Below the pieces are notes generated by a model that did not search any database, had not been told where the DNA came from, and saw only the letters and a list, made by a program, of their open reading frames with translations. A stretch of 33,273 nt of DNA from Blastococcus sp. (GTDB taxonomy: Bacteria; Actinomycetota; Actinomycetes; Mycobacteriales; Geodermatophilaceae), in NCBI GenBank assembly GCA_025465355.1, contig JAODNN010000098.1:1-33273 (forward strand). Direction: 5' to 3'. The position numbers and the translations under genes were made by a program. Below, piece after piece: positions 6,758 to 14,255 of the stretch (within the stretch, counting starts at the first letter, position 1; the number at the start of each line of letters is the position of its first letter).

Positions 6758-7693
6758 TCAGAACACCAGCACGAGCCTGCCGCGAACGCCGCCCCGCTCG
6801 AGCAGCCGGTGCGCCTCGGCCGCCTGCTCGGCAGGGAAGGTCCGCGCCACGCGCAACGTCAGAACGCCGTCCTCCACCTGCTGCCGCAGCCGATCCAGCG
6901 CCGCGCGGTCCTCGGCGACCCGGCGCACCAACGTCGGGAGCACCCGTAGGCCGCGCTGCCCGTCGCCCCGGTAGCCGCGGACGGTCGCCACCACACCGCC
7001 GTCCCGCACGGCCGGCAGCACCAGCGCGTCCTGCACCGCGCCGTCGGCCAGCCCGTCGATGCCCTCGGGGAAGTGCTCCCGGATCCGCCGGGCGACGTCG
7101 TCCCCCCTCCGGAGAACGACGTCGGCACCCAGCTCGCGCACCAGCGGCTCGTCCGCTTCCGACGCATCGGCGACGACGGTCAGCCCGTCGGCCTTGGCCA
7201 GCTGGACGACGTAACCGCCGAATGCCCCCGCCGCGCCGGTCACCGCGAGCACCTGACCCGGGTGCAGCGCCATCTGGTCGAGCGCGAGCCGGGCGGTGAG
7301 GGCGTTCATGGGCAGCGTCGAGGCGGCGACCGCGTCGGCACCCTTGGGGGCGCGCACCACCGAGTCCCCCGGCAGCACGAGGCCCTCCCGGTAACCGCCG
7401 TGCGCCCCCGTGGGGACGACGATCCCCATGACCGGGTCACCGACCGCCACGTGCCCGACCCCCTCGCCCACCTCCTCGACGACGCCGGCGACATCCATGC
7501 CCGGCACCCAGGGCGGCTGCTTGACCGGGTCGCGGTCCGCATACGCACCCGCCCGGCTGTAGGTGTCGGTCGGGTTCACCGTCGCGGCCTCGACCCGGAG
7601 CCGCACCTGGCTGGATCCCAGCGGCTCGTCCGGGACGTCGACGATGTGCAGGGCCTCGGGCCCGCCGAACTCGGTGACTCCTGCCGCGCGCAT
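6758..7693 (-). CDS. quinone oxidoreductase-like MDR dehydrogenase
   Basis: The 311-residue protein is a medium-chain dehydrogenase/reductase of the zinc-free quinone oxidoreductase group. The N-terminal GroES-like domain contains ATVNPTDTYSRAG and a PGMDVAGVVEEVG motif. The Rossmann domain carries VTGAAGAFGGYVVQLAKADG, and the chain ends RGRLVLVF as is usual for this subgroup. The catalytic and structural zinc ligands of alcohol dehydrogenases are absent. It should reduce quinones or enones with NADPH. ATG at 7693 is chosen because the family begins MRAAGVTEFG; a GTG at 7750 would add 19 residues unlike the family. The gene is divergent from the glycosyltransferase gene, with about 106 bases between starts. 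Confidence 0.85.
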   Translation of the reverse strand: MRAAGVTEFGGPEALHIVDVPDEPLGSSQVRLRVEAATVNPTDTYSRAGAYADRDPVKQPPWVPGMDVAGVVEEVGEGVGHVAVGDPVMGIVVPTGAHGGYREGLVLPGDSVVRAPKGADAVAASTLPMNALTARLALDQMALHPGQVLAVTGAAGAFGGYVVQLAKADGLTVVADASEADEPLVRELGADVVLRRGDDVARRIREHFPEGIDGLADGAVQDALVLPAVRDGGVVATVRGYRGDGQRGLRVLPTLVRRVAEDRAALDRLRQQVEDGVLTLRVARTFPAEQAAEAHRLLERGGVRGRLVLVF

Positions 7694-7799
7694 GACCCTG
7701 CCTAGCACGACGCTCCCCGCGGCCCCCCGGCCGGTGCTCACAGCAGACACCTAGCCGCCGCCTGGGACGGTGCCAGTCCGGCAATCGATGTTGGTCGGC

Positions 7800-9080
7800 A
7801 TGTCAGTCCTGCTGCCCGCGCCGACGGCGCGCCCCGGTGCCATGCCGCGGCCGCCCGTCATCGATGTCGTCGTCCCCGTGCACAACGAGGAGGCCGACCT
7901 CGAGCCGTGCCTGCGCCGGCTGCACGCGCACCTCCGCGAGCAGCTGCCGTACCCGTTCCGGATCACCGTCGCCGAGAACGCCAGCACCGACGCGACCGTG
8001 GAGATCGCCCGCCGCGTCGCCGCGGAGCTGCCCGGGATCGAGGTGCTCATCCTGCCCGAGGCCGGTCGTGGCGGGGCGCTGCGCACGGCCTGGATGCGGT
8101 CCGACGCTCCCGTGCTGGTCTACATGGATGTCGACCTGTCGACCGACCTCGCCGCGCTCCTCCCCCTCGTCGCCCCGCTGATCAGCGGACACTCCGACCT
8201 CGCGATCGGGACCCGCCTCGCGCGCTCGTCGCGGGTGGTCCGCGGGCTCAAGCGGGAAGTGATCTCGCGCAGTTACAACCTGCTGCTGCGGGGCACCCTC
8301 GCCACCTCGCTGTCCGACGCCCAGTGCGGCTTCAAGGCCATCCGTGCCGACGTCGCCGCGCGCCTACTGCCCCTGGTCGAGGACACCGGGTGGTTCTTCG
8401 ACACCGAGCTGCTCGTGCTCGCCGAGCGGTCGGGGCTGCGTATCCACGAGGTGCCGGTCGACTGGATCGACGACCCCGACAGCCGCGTCGACCTCGTGCC
8501 GACCGCCCGCGCCGATCTGGCCGGGATCGTCCGCCTGCTGCGCGCCTTCGCCACCGGCCGGCTGCCGCTCGCCGAGTTGCGGGCCCAGATCGGTCGGCGC
8601 CCGCTGCCCGATCCGGTGCCGGGCCTCCCGCCCGGGCTCGTGGCGCAGCTGCTCCGGTTCGGCGTGATCGGCGTCCTGTCGACGCTTGCCTACCTCGCCG
8701 TCTTCGTCGCGCTGCGCGGCGTCGTGGACGCCCAGGCGGCCAACCTGGCGGCGCTGCTGCTCACCGCGGTGGCCAATACGGCCGCGAACCGGCGGCTCAC
8801 CTTCGGCATCCGGGGCGGTGCCGGCGCTGCCCGCGCACACGCGCTGGGGCTCGCCGTCTTCGGCCTCGGCCTCGCGCTGACCAGCGGATCCCTCGTCGCC
8901 CTGCACGCCCTGACCGCCACACCCTCACGAACCGCGGAGGTGCTGCTGCTCATCGCGGCCAACGCCACGGCGACGCTGCTGCGCTTCGTCCTCTTCCGGG
9001 GCTGGGTCTTCCGCACCCGCCCCCGGCACACCCCCGCCGACGGCCCCTCTGTCGTCCTCGAGATGGAGACCGCCCGATGA
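7800..9080 (+). CDS. GT2 glycosyltransferase fused to GtrA domain
   Basis: The 426-residue protein has two parts. Residues about 18-250 form a GT-A family 2 domain with VVVPVHNEEADLEPCL at the nucleotide-binding strand, MDVDLSTDL as the DXD metal site, and the Q-C-G-F-K-A motif typical of DPM1/YkcC-like polyprenyl-phosphate sugar transferases. From about 280 a four-helix GtrA membrane domain follows (FGVIGVLSTLAYLAVF onward). GtrA proteins are thought to flip polyprenyl-linked sugars, so the fusion would make and flip one donor. The next gene overlaps by ATGA at 9077-9080 and encodes a GT39 enzyme that would use it. The start is uncertain: GTG 7770, ATG 7788 and ATG 7800 are all in frame and none has a good ribosome-binding site. 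Confidence 0.88.
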   Translation: MSVLLPAPTARPGAMPRPPVIDVVVPVHNEEADLEPCLRRLHAHLREQLPYPFRITVAENASTDATVEIARRVAAELPGIEVLILPEAGRGGALRTAWMRSDAPVLVYMDVDLSTDLAALLPLVAPLISGHSDLAIGTRLARSSRVVRGLKREVISRSYNLLLRGTLATSLSDAQCGFKAIRADVAARLLPLVEDTGWFFDTELLVLAERSGLRIHEVPVDWIDDPDSRVDLVPTARADLAGIVRLLRAFATGRLPLAELRAQIGRRPLPDPVPGLPPGLVAQLLRFGVIGVLSTLAYLAVFVALRGVVDAQAANLAALLLTAVANTAANRRLTFGIRGGAGAARAHALGLAVFGLGLALTSGSLVALHALTATPSRTAEVLLLIAANATATLLRFVLFRGWVFRTRPRHTPADGPSVVLEMETAR

Positions 9081-11206
9081 CCCGCACGTTGCCCTCCACC
9101 GGGCCCGCCGCCTTCCCTGAACCGGCGCCCGATCCCACTCCGCCCGCGGAGTCGCCGACGCCGGCCGGGCCGTCCCGCGGCCGGCGCCTCGTGCGCGGCC
9201 GGGACGGCGACCCGGCCTGGATCCGGCCGGCTCTGCTCGCCCTCCTCGCCGGCACCGGCGTCCTCTACCTGTGGGATCTCGCCGCTTCCGGCTGGGCCAA
9301 CGCCTTCTACTCGGCGGCGGTGCAGGCCGGCTCGACGAACTGGGAGGCGTTCTTCTACGGCTCCTCCGACGCGGCCAACTCGATCACCGTGGACAAACCG
9401 CCGGCGGCCCTGTGGGTGATGGAGCTGTCGGTGCGGCTCTTCGGGCTGTCGTCGTGGTCGATCCTCGTGCCCGAGGCCCTCATGGGGGTCGCGACCGTCG
9501 GCGTCGTCTACCTGGCGGTCCGCCGGGTGGTCGGCGCGGGGGCCGGCCTCCTCGCCGGGACGGCGATGGCGCTGACGCCGGTCGCCGTGCTGATGTTCCG
9601 CTTCGACAACCCCGACGCCCTCCTCGTGCTGCTGCTGACCCTGGCCGGCTACGGGCTCACCCGGGCGACGGAGAAGGCCAGCGGCCGATGGCTGGCGCTG
9701 GTGGGCGTCCTGATCGGGCTGGGCTTCCTGACCAAGATGCTCCAGGCGGTGCTGGTGCTCCCCGCCTTCGCCCTGGTCTACCTGGTCGCCGCACCCACGA
9801 CGGTGCGCAGGCGTCTGCTGCACCTGCTCGGTGCCGGTCTGGCGATGGTCGCCAGCGCCGGATGGTGGGTCGTGGTCGTGGAGACGGTGCCCACGTCGTG
9901 GCGGCCCTACATCGGCGGCTCGCAGACCAACTCCGTTTGGGAATTGATCTGGGGCTACAACGGGCTCGGCCGGATCACCGGGAACGAGACCGGCAGCGTC
10001 GGCGGCGGAGGTGCCGGCGGTCCGGGCGGTGGCGGTGGCGGCTGGGGCGCGACGGGCCTGGGCCGGATGTTCGGCGCTGAGGTCGGCGGACAGGTCGCGT
10101 GGCTGTTGCCTGCGGCGCTCCTCCTGTTGGTGGGTGGCCTGATCGCCGTCGGCCGCACGCGGCACAGCGACCTGCGCCGGGCTGCGCTGCTGCTGTGGGG
10201 CGGGTGGCTGGTGACCACCGCTCTCGTGTTCAGCCTGATGGCCGGCATCTTCCACGCGTACTACACGGTCGCTCTGGCACCGGCGATCGCCGCCGTCGTC
10301 GGCATCGGTGGTGCGCTCCTCTGGGGACGGCGAAGCGCCCCCTGGGCTCGCATCGTTCTTGCGATCGCGCTGGCCGGCACGGCGGTCTGGTCATGGGTCC
10401 TGCTCTCCCGCTCGGCCGACTTCCTGCCGTGGCTGCGCTGGGTGGTCGTGATCGCCGGGGTCCTCGGCGCCCTCGGGCTGCTCGTCGTCCACCGCGTCGG
10501 GCGGGGGATCGTCGCGGCCGTGCTGGCCGTCGGCGCCGTCGCCGGGCTCGGCGGGCCCGCCGCCTACGCCCTGCAGACCGCGGGCACCGCGCACACCGGC
10601 GCGATCGTCACGGCCGGGCCGGCGGTGACCGGCGCGAACGGCTTCGGTGGGCCGCGCGGTGCCGGCGGGTTCCACGGTCACCGTGGCTTCGGCGGCCCCC
10701 CGCCCGGCTTCGGCGGCGGCTTTCCGGGTGGCACCGGCACCGGCACCGCACCCACCCCGGTCACCGGCGGAACGACCGGGGGGCCGACGGCGCGTGCCCT
10801 CGCTGTCGGCCGCATCCCCGGCGGCCGCGGTGGGATGGGCGGCCTGCTCGACGCCGCCTCGGTGAGCAGCGCCGTGGCTTCGGCGCTGGAGGAGAATGCG
10901 TCGTCCTACACCTGGGTCGCGGCGACCGTCGGGGCGAACAACGCGGCCGGCTACCAGCTGGCCACGCAGCTCCCGGTCATGCCGATCGGCGGGTTCAACG
11001 GCAGTGACCCGTCACCCACTCTGGCCCAGTTCCAGGCCTACGTCGCGAGCGGGCAGATCCACTGGTTCATCGGTGGCGGTGGGGGGACGGGCAGCCGGGG
11101 CGGCAGCGATGCGTCGTCGTCCATCGACTCGTGGGTGGTGTCGCACTACACCGCGCAGACGGTCGGCGGGGTGACGATGTACGACCTCACGCAGCCCGCC
11201 GGCTGA
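9077..11206 (+). CDS. GT39 (ArnT/YkcB-like) membrane glycosyltransferase
   Basis: The 709-residue polytopic protein starts at an ATG inside the stop of the GT2-GtrA gene. A proline-rich cytoplasmic tail (1-45) leads to about twelve hydrophobic helices. The first periplasmic loop holds the GT39 motif DKPPAALW at 106-113, and RFDNPD follows at 175-180. A loop at 307-324 is almost pure glycine, and a second long Gly/Pro/Thr-rich stretch precedes a soluble C-terminal domain, ending with sequence typical of YkcB-like proteins (QFQAYVASGQIHWFIGGGG). The enzyme should move a sugar from a polyprenyl phosphate carrier to a wall or lipid acceptor outside the membrane. The donor probably comes from the coupled GT2-GtrA protein. 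The acceptor is unknown. Confidence 0.88.
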   Translation: MTRTLPSTGPAAFPEPAPDPTPPAESPTPAGPSRGRRLVRGRDGDPAWIRPALLALLAGTGVLYLWDLAASGWANAFYSAAVQAGSTNWEAFFYGSSDAANSITVDKPPAALWVMELSVRLFGLSSWSILVPEALMGVATVGVVYLAVRRVVGAGAGLLAGTAMALTPVAVLMFRFDNPDALLVLLLTLAGYGLTRATEKASGRWLALVGVLIGLGFLTKMLQAVLVLPAFALVYLVAAPTTVRRRLLHLLGAGLAMVASAGWWVVVVETVPTSWRPYIGGSQTNSVWELIWGYNGLGRITGNETGSVGGGGAGGPGGGGGGWGATGLGRMFGAEVGGQVAWLLPAALLLLVGGLIAVGRTRHSDLRRAALLLWGGWLVTTALVFSLMAGIFHAYYTVALAPAIAAVVGIGGALLWGRRSAPWARIVLAIALAGTAVWSWVLLSRSADFLPWLRWVVVIAGVLGALGLLVVHRVGRGIVAAVLAVGAVAGLGGPAAYALQTAGTAHTGAIVTAGPAVTGANGFGGPRGAGGFHGHRGFGGPPPGFGGGFPGGTGTGTAPTPVTGGTTGGPTARALAVGRIPGGRGGMGGLLDAASVSSAVASALEENASSYTWVAATVGANNAAGYQLATQLPVMPIGGFNGSDPSPTLAQFQAYVASGQIHWFIGGGGGTGSRGGSDASSSIDSWVVSHYTAQTVGGVTMYDLTQPAG

Positions 11207-11218
11207 CACTTGTTCTGC

Positions 11219-11264
11219 CGAACCTTGTGCTCTGCCCACCCCGGTGGGCAGAGCACAAGGTTCG
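11219..11264. terminator. perfect 22-bp palindrome between convergent genes
   Basis: Arms 11219-11240 and 11243-11264 are perfectly complementary over 22 bases around a two-base centre. It begins 13 bases after the GT39 stop and lies about 40 bases from the converging acyl-CoA dehydrogenase stop. It fits a bidirectional terminator without a U-tract. The perfection and length also fit a dispersed palindromic repeat. Confidence 0.65.
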
Positions 11265-11304
11265 CCGGGACACCTGTCCCGGCCGGGACGCACCTGGGCG
11301 AAGG

Positions 11305-12504
11305 TCAGCGCTTGAGCGCGTACTCCTTGAGCAGGCCGCGGCTGATGATCGTCTTCTGGATCTCGCTGGTGCCCTCGCCGATGAGCAAGAACGGCGCCTC
11401 ACGCATGAGCCGCTCGATCTCGTACTCCTTCGAGTAGCCGTAGCCGCCGTGGATCCGGAACGACTGGGTGGTGACCTCGGCGCAGTACTCGCTGGCGAGC
11501 AGCTTGGCCATGCCGGCCTCGACGTCGTTGCGCGAGCCGGCATCCTTCAGCCGGGCGGCGCGCACCATCATCGTGTGGGAGGCCTCCACCTTGGTGGCCA
11601 TCTCGGCGAGCTGGAAGGCGATCGCCTGGTGCTGGGCGATCGGCTTGCCGAACGTCTCGCGCTGCTGCGCGTAGGCGATCGCGAGCTCGAAGGCCCGGAT
11701 GGAGATGCCACAGGCGCGGGCCGCGACATTGACCCGGCCGACCTCGACGCCGTCCATCATCTGCGAGAACCCGCGGCCCGGCGTCCCGCCGAGGATGTCC
11801 TCGGCCTTGGCCTGGTAGCCGTCGAACACCAGCTCGGTGGTGTCGACGCCCTTGTAGCCCATCTTGTCGATCTTGCCCGGGATGGTGAGTCCGGGCTTCA
11901 CCTCGCCGAAGCCGGCGGGCTTCTCGATGAGGAACGTCGTCAGGTTCTGGTGGGCCTTCTCGGCGCCCTCGTCGGTCCGCACCAGCGCCGCGACGAGCGT
12001 CGAGCTGCCGCCGTTGGTCAGCCACATCTTCTGCCCGTCGATGACGTAGTCGCCGTCGGCCTGGCGGGTGGCCTTGGTGCGGATGCCTGCCACATCGGAT
12101 CCCAGGCCCGGCTCGGACATCGAGAACGCCCCGCGCATCTCACCGGTGGCCATGCGCGGCAGGAACCGCTCCTTCTGCTCCTGGGTGCCGTGCTGGATGA
12201 TCATGTAGGCGACGATGAAGTGCGTGTTGATGACGCCGGAGACGCTCATCCAGCCGCGGGCGATCTCCTCGACCACCAGGGCATACGTCAGCAGGGACTC
12301 ACCGAGACCGCCGAACTCCTCGGGGATGGTCAGGCCGAAGATGCCGAGCTCCTTGAGCCCGTCGACGATCTCCTGCGGGTAGATGTCGCCGTGCTCGAGC
12401 TCCTGTGCCTTGGGGATGATCTCCTTGTCGACGAAGCTCCTGACCGTCGAGAGGATCTCCTGCTGGACGTCGGTCAGGTCGGCAGTCTGTGCCAGGCGGG
12501 TCAT
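11305..12504 (-). CDS. mcd: acyl-CoA dehydrogenase, probable methylsuccinyl-CoA dehydrogenase
   Basis: The 399-residue flavoprotein has the full acyl-CoA dehydrogenase fold. IPEEFGGLGE lies in the helical N-domain, FSMSEPGLGSDVAG and WLTNGG form the FAD-binding middle, and RIHGGYGYSKEYEIERL is in the C-domain. The catalytic base is probably Glu377 in IGEGTSEIQ. The sequence closely resembles, from memory, the dehydrogenase encoded beside crotonyl-CoA carboxylase/reductase in Streptomyces, which is assigned to methylsuccinyl-CoA oxidation in the ethylmalonyl-CoA pathway. The CitE-like lyase at 13136-14089 is the matching second pathway enzyme. Other pathway genes (ccr, ecm) are not in the window. 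GGAGGAG precedes the ATG at a good distance. A TACTGGCCAGTA palindrome lies 35-46 bases upstream of the start. A generic fatty acyl-CoA role remains possible. Confidence 0.85.
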   Translation of the reverse strand: MTRLAQTADLTDVQQEILSTVRSFVDKEIIPKAQELEHGDIYPQEIVDGLKELGIFGLTIPEEFGGLGESLLTYALVVEEIARGWMSVSGVINTHFIVAYMIIQHGTQEQKERFLPRMATGEMRGAFSMSEPGLGSDVAGIRTKATRQADGDYVIDGQKMWLTNGGSSTLVAALVRTDEGAEKAHQNLTTFLIEKPAGFGEVKPGLTIPGKIDKMGYKGVDTTELVFDGYQAKAEDILGGTPGRGFSQMMDGVEVGRVNVAARACGISIRAFELAIAYAQQRETFGKPIAQHQAIAFQLAEMATKVEASHTMMVRAARLKDAGSRNDVEAGMAKLLASEYCAEVTTQSFRIHGGYGYSKEYEIERLMREAPFLLIGEGTSEIQKTIISRGLLKEYALKR

Positions 12505-12538
12505 GGCGTCGCTCCTCCGGGGACTCCGGTGTCCGTGT

Positions 12539-12550
12539 TACTGGCCAGTA
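12539..12550. promoter_or_regulatory. perfect 12-bp operator-like palindrome TACTGGCCAGTA
   Basis: This is a perfect 12-bp inverted repeat in the divergent space between the acyl-CoA dehydrogenase (start 12504) and the DUF4190 gene (start 12605). On the minus strand CATACT overlaps it and could be the -10 element of the dehydrogenase promoter. A related site with nine of twelve bases the same lies before the CitE-like lyase gene. Confidence 0.5.
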
Positions 12551-12604
12551 TGCCGACCGCGCGCCGCCGCCCGCGCGTGAGGTGAACGTGGTGGAGTGCG
12601 CGGC

Positions 12605-13054
12605 ATGAGCACCAGCGACGAGAACGTCTACCCGGGAGACCCGCCGCACACGCCCCCGCCGCCCCCGCCGCCCGGGTACGGCCAGCAGCCGCCTCCCGCT
12701 TACGGACCCCCGCCGGGGTACGGATCGCCGCCGGGCTACGGCCAGCAGCCGCCCCCGGGATACGGCCCGCCACCCGGCTACCCGCAGGGCTACGGCGTGC
12801 AGTTCTACGCCCCGCGGCAGACCAACACGATGGCGATCCTCGCGCTGGTCATGGCGTTCGTCTTCGCCCCGGCCGGCGTGGTCCTCGGCATCATCGCGCG
12901 CAAGCAGATCCGTCAGACCGGCGAGGACGGCGCGGGACTCGCGTTGGGCGGCATCATCGTCGGCTCCATCGCCACCGCACTCTTTCTCCTCTTCATCGTC
13001 GTCTGGATCGTCTTCGTGGCGACGATCGCCAGCAGCAGCAACCCGACGTTCTGA
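12605..13054 (+). CDS. DUF4190 membrane protein with Pro/Gly/Tyr-rich tail
   Basis: The 149-residue protein has an N-terminal region of about 75 residues built from repeated PPPGYG/QQPPP units. It is followed by two membrane helices (about 76-97 and 115-140) separated by the short KQIRQTGEDGAGLALGGIIVG loop, which is the DUF4190 signature. Proteins of this kind are common in actinobacteria, and the disordered tail faces the cytoplasm by the positive-inside rule. The function is unknown. ATG at 12605 has GGAG eight bases upstream; a GTG at 12596 would add three residues. The gene lies alone between two genes of the ethylmalonyl-CoA type that run the other way, so it is probably unrelated to them. 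Confidence 0.82.
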   Translation: MSTSDENVYPGDPPHTPPPPPPPGYGQQPPPAYGPPPGYGSPPGYGQQPPPGYGPPPGYPQGYGVQFYAPRQTNTMAILALVMAFVFAPAGVVLGIIARKQIRQTGEDGAGLALGGIIVGSIATALFLLFIVVWIVFVATIASSSNPTF

Positions 13055-13073
13055 GCGCGCCCTCCGAACGCCG

Positions 13074-13112
13074 ACGCGGCGCCTCCCCGGGGTACCGGGT
13101 GAGGTGCCGCGT
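13074..13112. terminator. bidirectional hairpin terminator
   Basis: ACGCGGCGCCTC (13074-13085) pairs with GAGGTGCCGCGT (13101-13112) with one G:T pair. Inside, CCCGG pairs with CCGGG after a single mismatch, giving about 17 pairs capped by GGTA. It sits between the converging DUF4190 and CitE-like genes. Confidence 0.65.
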
Positions 13113-13135
13113 GTGGTGTCAGCAGCAGTGCCGGA

Positions 13136-14089
13136 TCACTCCTCGGGCGGGGTGAAGGACGACGTCCGCTCCATGCCGGCGGCGCGTCCCTTGCCGGCGA
13201 TGACCAGAGCCATCTTGCGGCTGGCCTCGTCGATCATCTCGTCGCCGAGCATCGCCGAGCCCTTCTTGCCACCGGCCTCCGACGTCGCCCAGTCGTAGGC
13301 GTCGAGGATCAGCTCGGCGTGGTCGTAGTCCTCCTGCGACGGCGAGTAGATCTCGTTGGCCGCGTCGACCTGACCGGGGTGCAGCACCCACTTGCCGTCG
13401 AAGCCGAGGACGGCGGAGCGCTTGGCGACCTCCTTGAAGGCCTCGACATCGCGCACCTGCAGGAAGGGGCCGTCGATGGCCTGCACGCCGCGGGCGCGGG
13501 CGGCCATCAGGATCTGCATGAGGATGTAGTGGAACGGGTCGCCCGGGTAGTCCGGGTGCAGCGCGCCCACCACGAGCGACTTCATGTTGATGCTGGCCAT
13601 GAAGTCGGCCGGGCCGAAGATGATCGTCTCGATCCGCTCGCTGGCGAAGGCGATGTCGTTGACGTTGATCAGGCCCTGCGCGGTCTCGATCTGCGCCTCG
13701 ATGCCGATCCGGCCGACCTCCAGGCCGTTGGCCTTCTCGATCTGGGTGAGCAGCATGTCCAGCGCCTTGACCTGAGCGGCGTCCTGCACCTTCGGCAGCA
13801 TGATGCAGTCGAGGTTCGCGCCGGCGCCGCCGACCACCTCCAGCACGTCCTGGAAGGTCCACTCCGTCGTCCAGTCGTTGACCCGGACGGTGCGGATCTT
13901 GTCGCCCCAGCCGCCCTCGTTGAGCGCGGCGACGATGTTCTTGCGGGCGCCGGGCTTGGCCAGCGGCGCGCATGCGTCCTCGAGGTCGAGGAAGACCTGG
14001 TCGGCCGGGAGGCCCTTGGCCTTCTCCAGGAACCGGGGGTTGCTGCCGGGGACGGCCAGGTTGGAACGGCGGGATCGGAGCTCGGCCAC
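13136..14089 (-). CDS. mcl: CitE-like lyase, probable malyl-CoA/methylmalyl-CoA lyase
   Basis: The 317-residue protein of the HpcH/HpaI-CitE superfamily has AVPGSNPRFLEKA near the N-terminus, the metal-binding FLDLEDACAPLAKPGAR, IGIEAQIET, and the active-site FGPADFMASINM. The closing IAGKGRAAGMERTSSF matches, from memory, the lyases encoded in Streptomyces ethylmalonyl-CoA clusters. Those split methylmalyl-CoA into propionyl-CoA and glyoxylate, and malyl-CoA into acetyl-CoA and glyoxylate. Pairing with the acyl-CoA dehydrogenase downstream supports that role. The GTG start at 14089 has GGAGG six bases before it. An operator-like site, TACCGGAGAGTA, lies 39-50 bases upstream. Another CoA-ester lyase function is the main alternative. 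Confidence 0.85.
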   Translation of the reverse strand: MAELRSRRSNLAVPGSNPRFLEKAKGLPADQVFLDLEDACAPLAKPGARKNIVAALNEGGWGDKIRTVRVNDWTTEWTFQDVLEVVGGAGANLDCIMLPKVQDAAQVKALDMLLTQIEKANGLEVGRIGIEAQIETAQGLINVNDIAFASERIETIIFGPADFMASINMKSLVVGALHPDYPGDPFHYILMQILMAARARGVQAIDGPFLQVRDVEAFKEVAKRSAVLGFDGKWVLHPGQVDAANEIYSPSQEDYDHAELILDAYDWATSEAGGKKGSAMLGDEMIDEASRKMALVIAGKGRAAGMERTSSFTPPEE

Positions 14090-14127
14090 GGTGCCTCCGC
14101 GTGCGATATCGGGTTCGGACTCTCAGC

Positions 14128-14139
14128 TACCGGAGAGTA
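14128..14139. promoter_or_regulatory. operator-like site TACCGGAGAGTA before mcl
   Basis: This site shares nine of twelve bases with the perfect palindrome before the acyl-CoA dehydrogenase gene. It stands at almost the same distance from its own start codon (39-50 versus 35-46 bases). Half-sites TACY and AGTA are kept in both. One regulator for the two genes is plausible but unproven. Confidence 0.35.
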
Positions 14140-14169
14140 GCGACGCCCCCTGCAGCCCGCCCCTCCGGA

Positions 14170-14232
14170 GTTGATCATCGTCGGGTGGCTGCCCTGGTCG
14201 GCGTGTCGAACAGCCATATGCCGATGATCAAC
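14170..14232. repeat. imperfect 22-bp inverted repeat after EamA gene
   Basis: Arms 14170-14191 and 14211-14232 match at 18 of 22 positions, including an uninterrupted GTTGATCATCG/CGATGATCAAC outer part, around a 19-base loop. It lies 24 bases past the EamA stop and upstream of the mcl promoter, so it could end the PhzF-EamA transcript. Confidence 0.55.
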
Positions 14233-14255
14233 CTCACAGGGAGCAGCCAGCGGGG

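Noticed and set aside
7907-9076. Plus-strand frame running into the GT39 gene as one 1099-residue reading
   Set aside because: The part before 9077 is an Arg/Pro-rich shadow of the GT2-GtrA gene. The real start is the ATG inside that gene's stop.
9998-10050. GGC-rich run as a structural DNA element
   Set aside because: It encodes the glycine-rich loop of the GT39 enzyme in the correct frame. It may be slippage-prone but needs no separate element.
12640-12790. Short tandem repeats as a CRISPR or intergenic repeat
   Set aside because: They are in-frame codons for Pro/Gly/Tyr-rich units of the DUF4190 protein tail.
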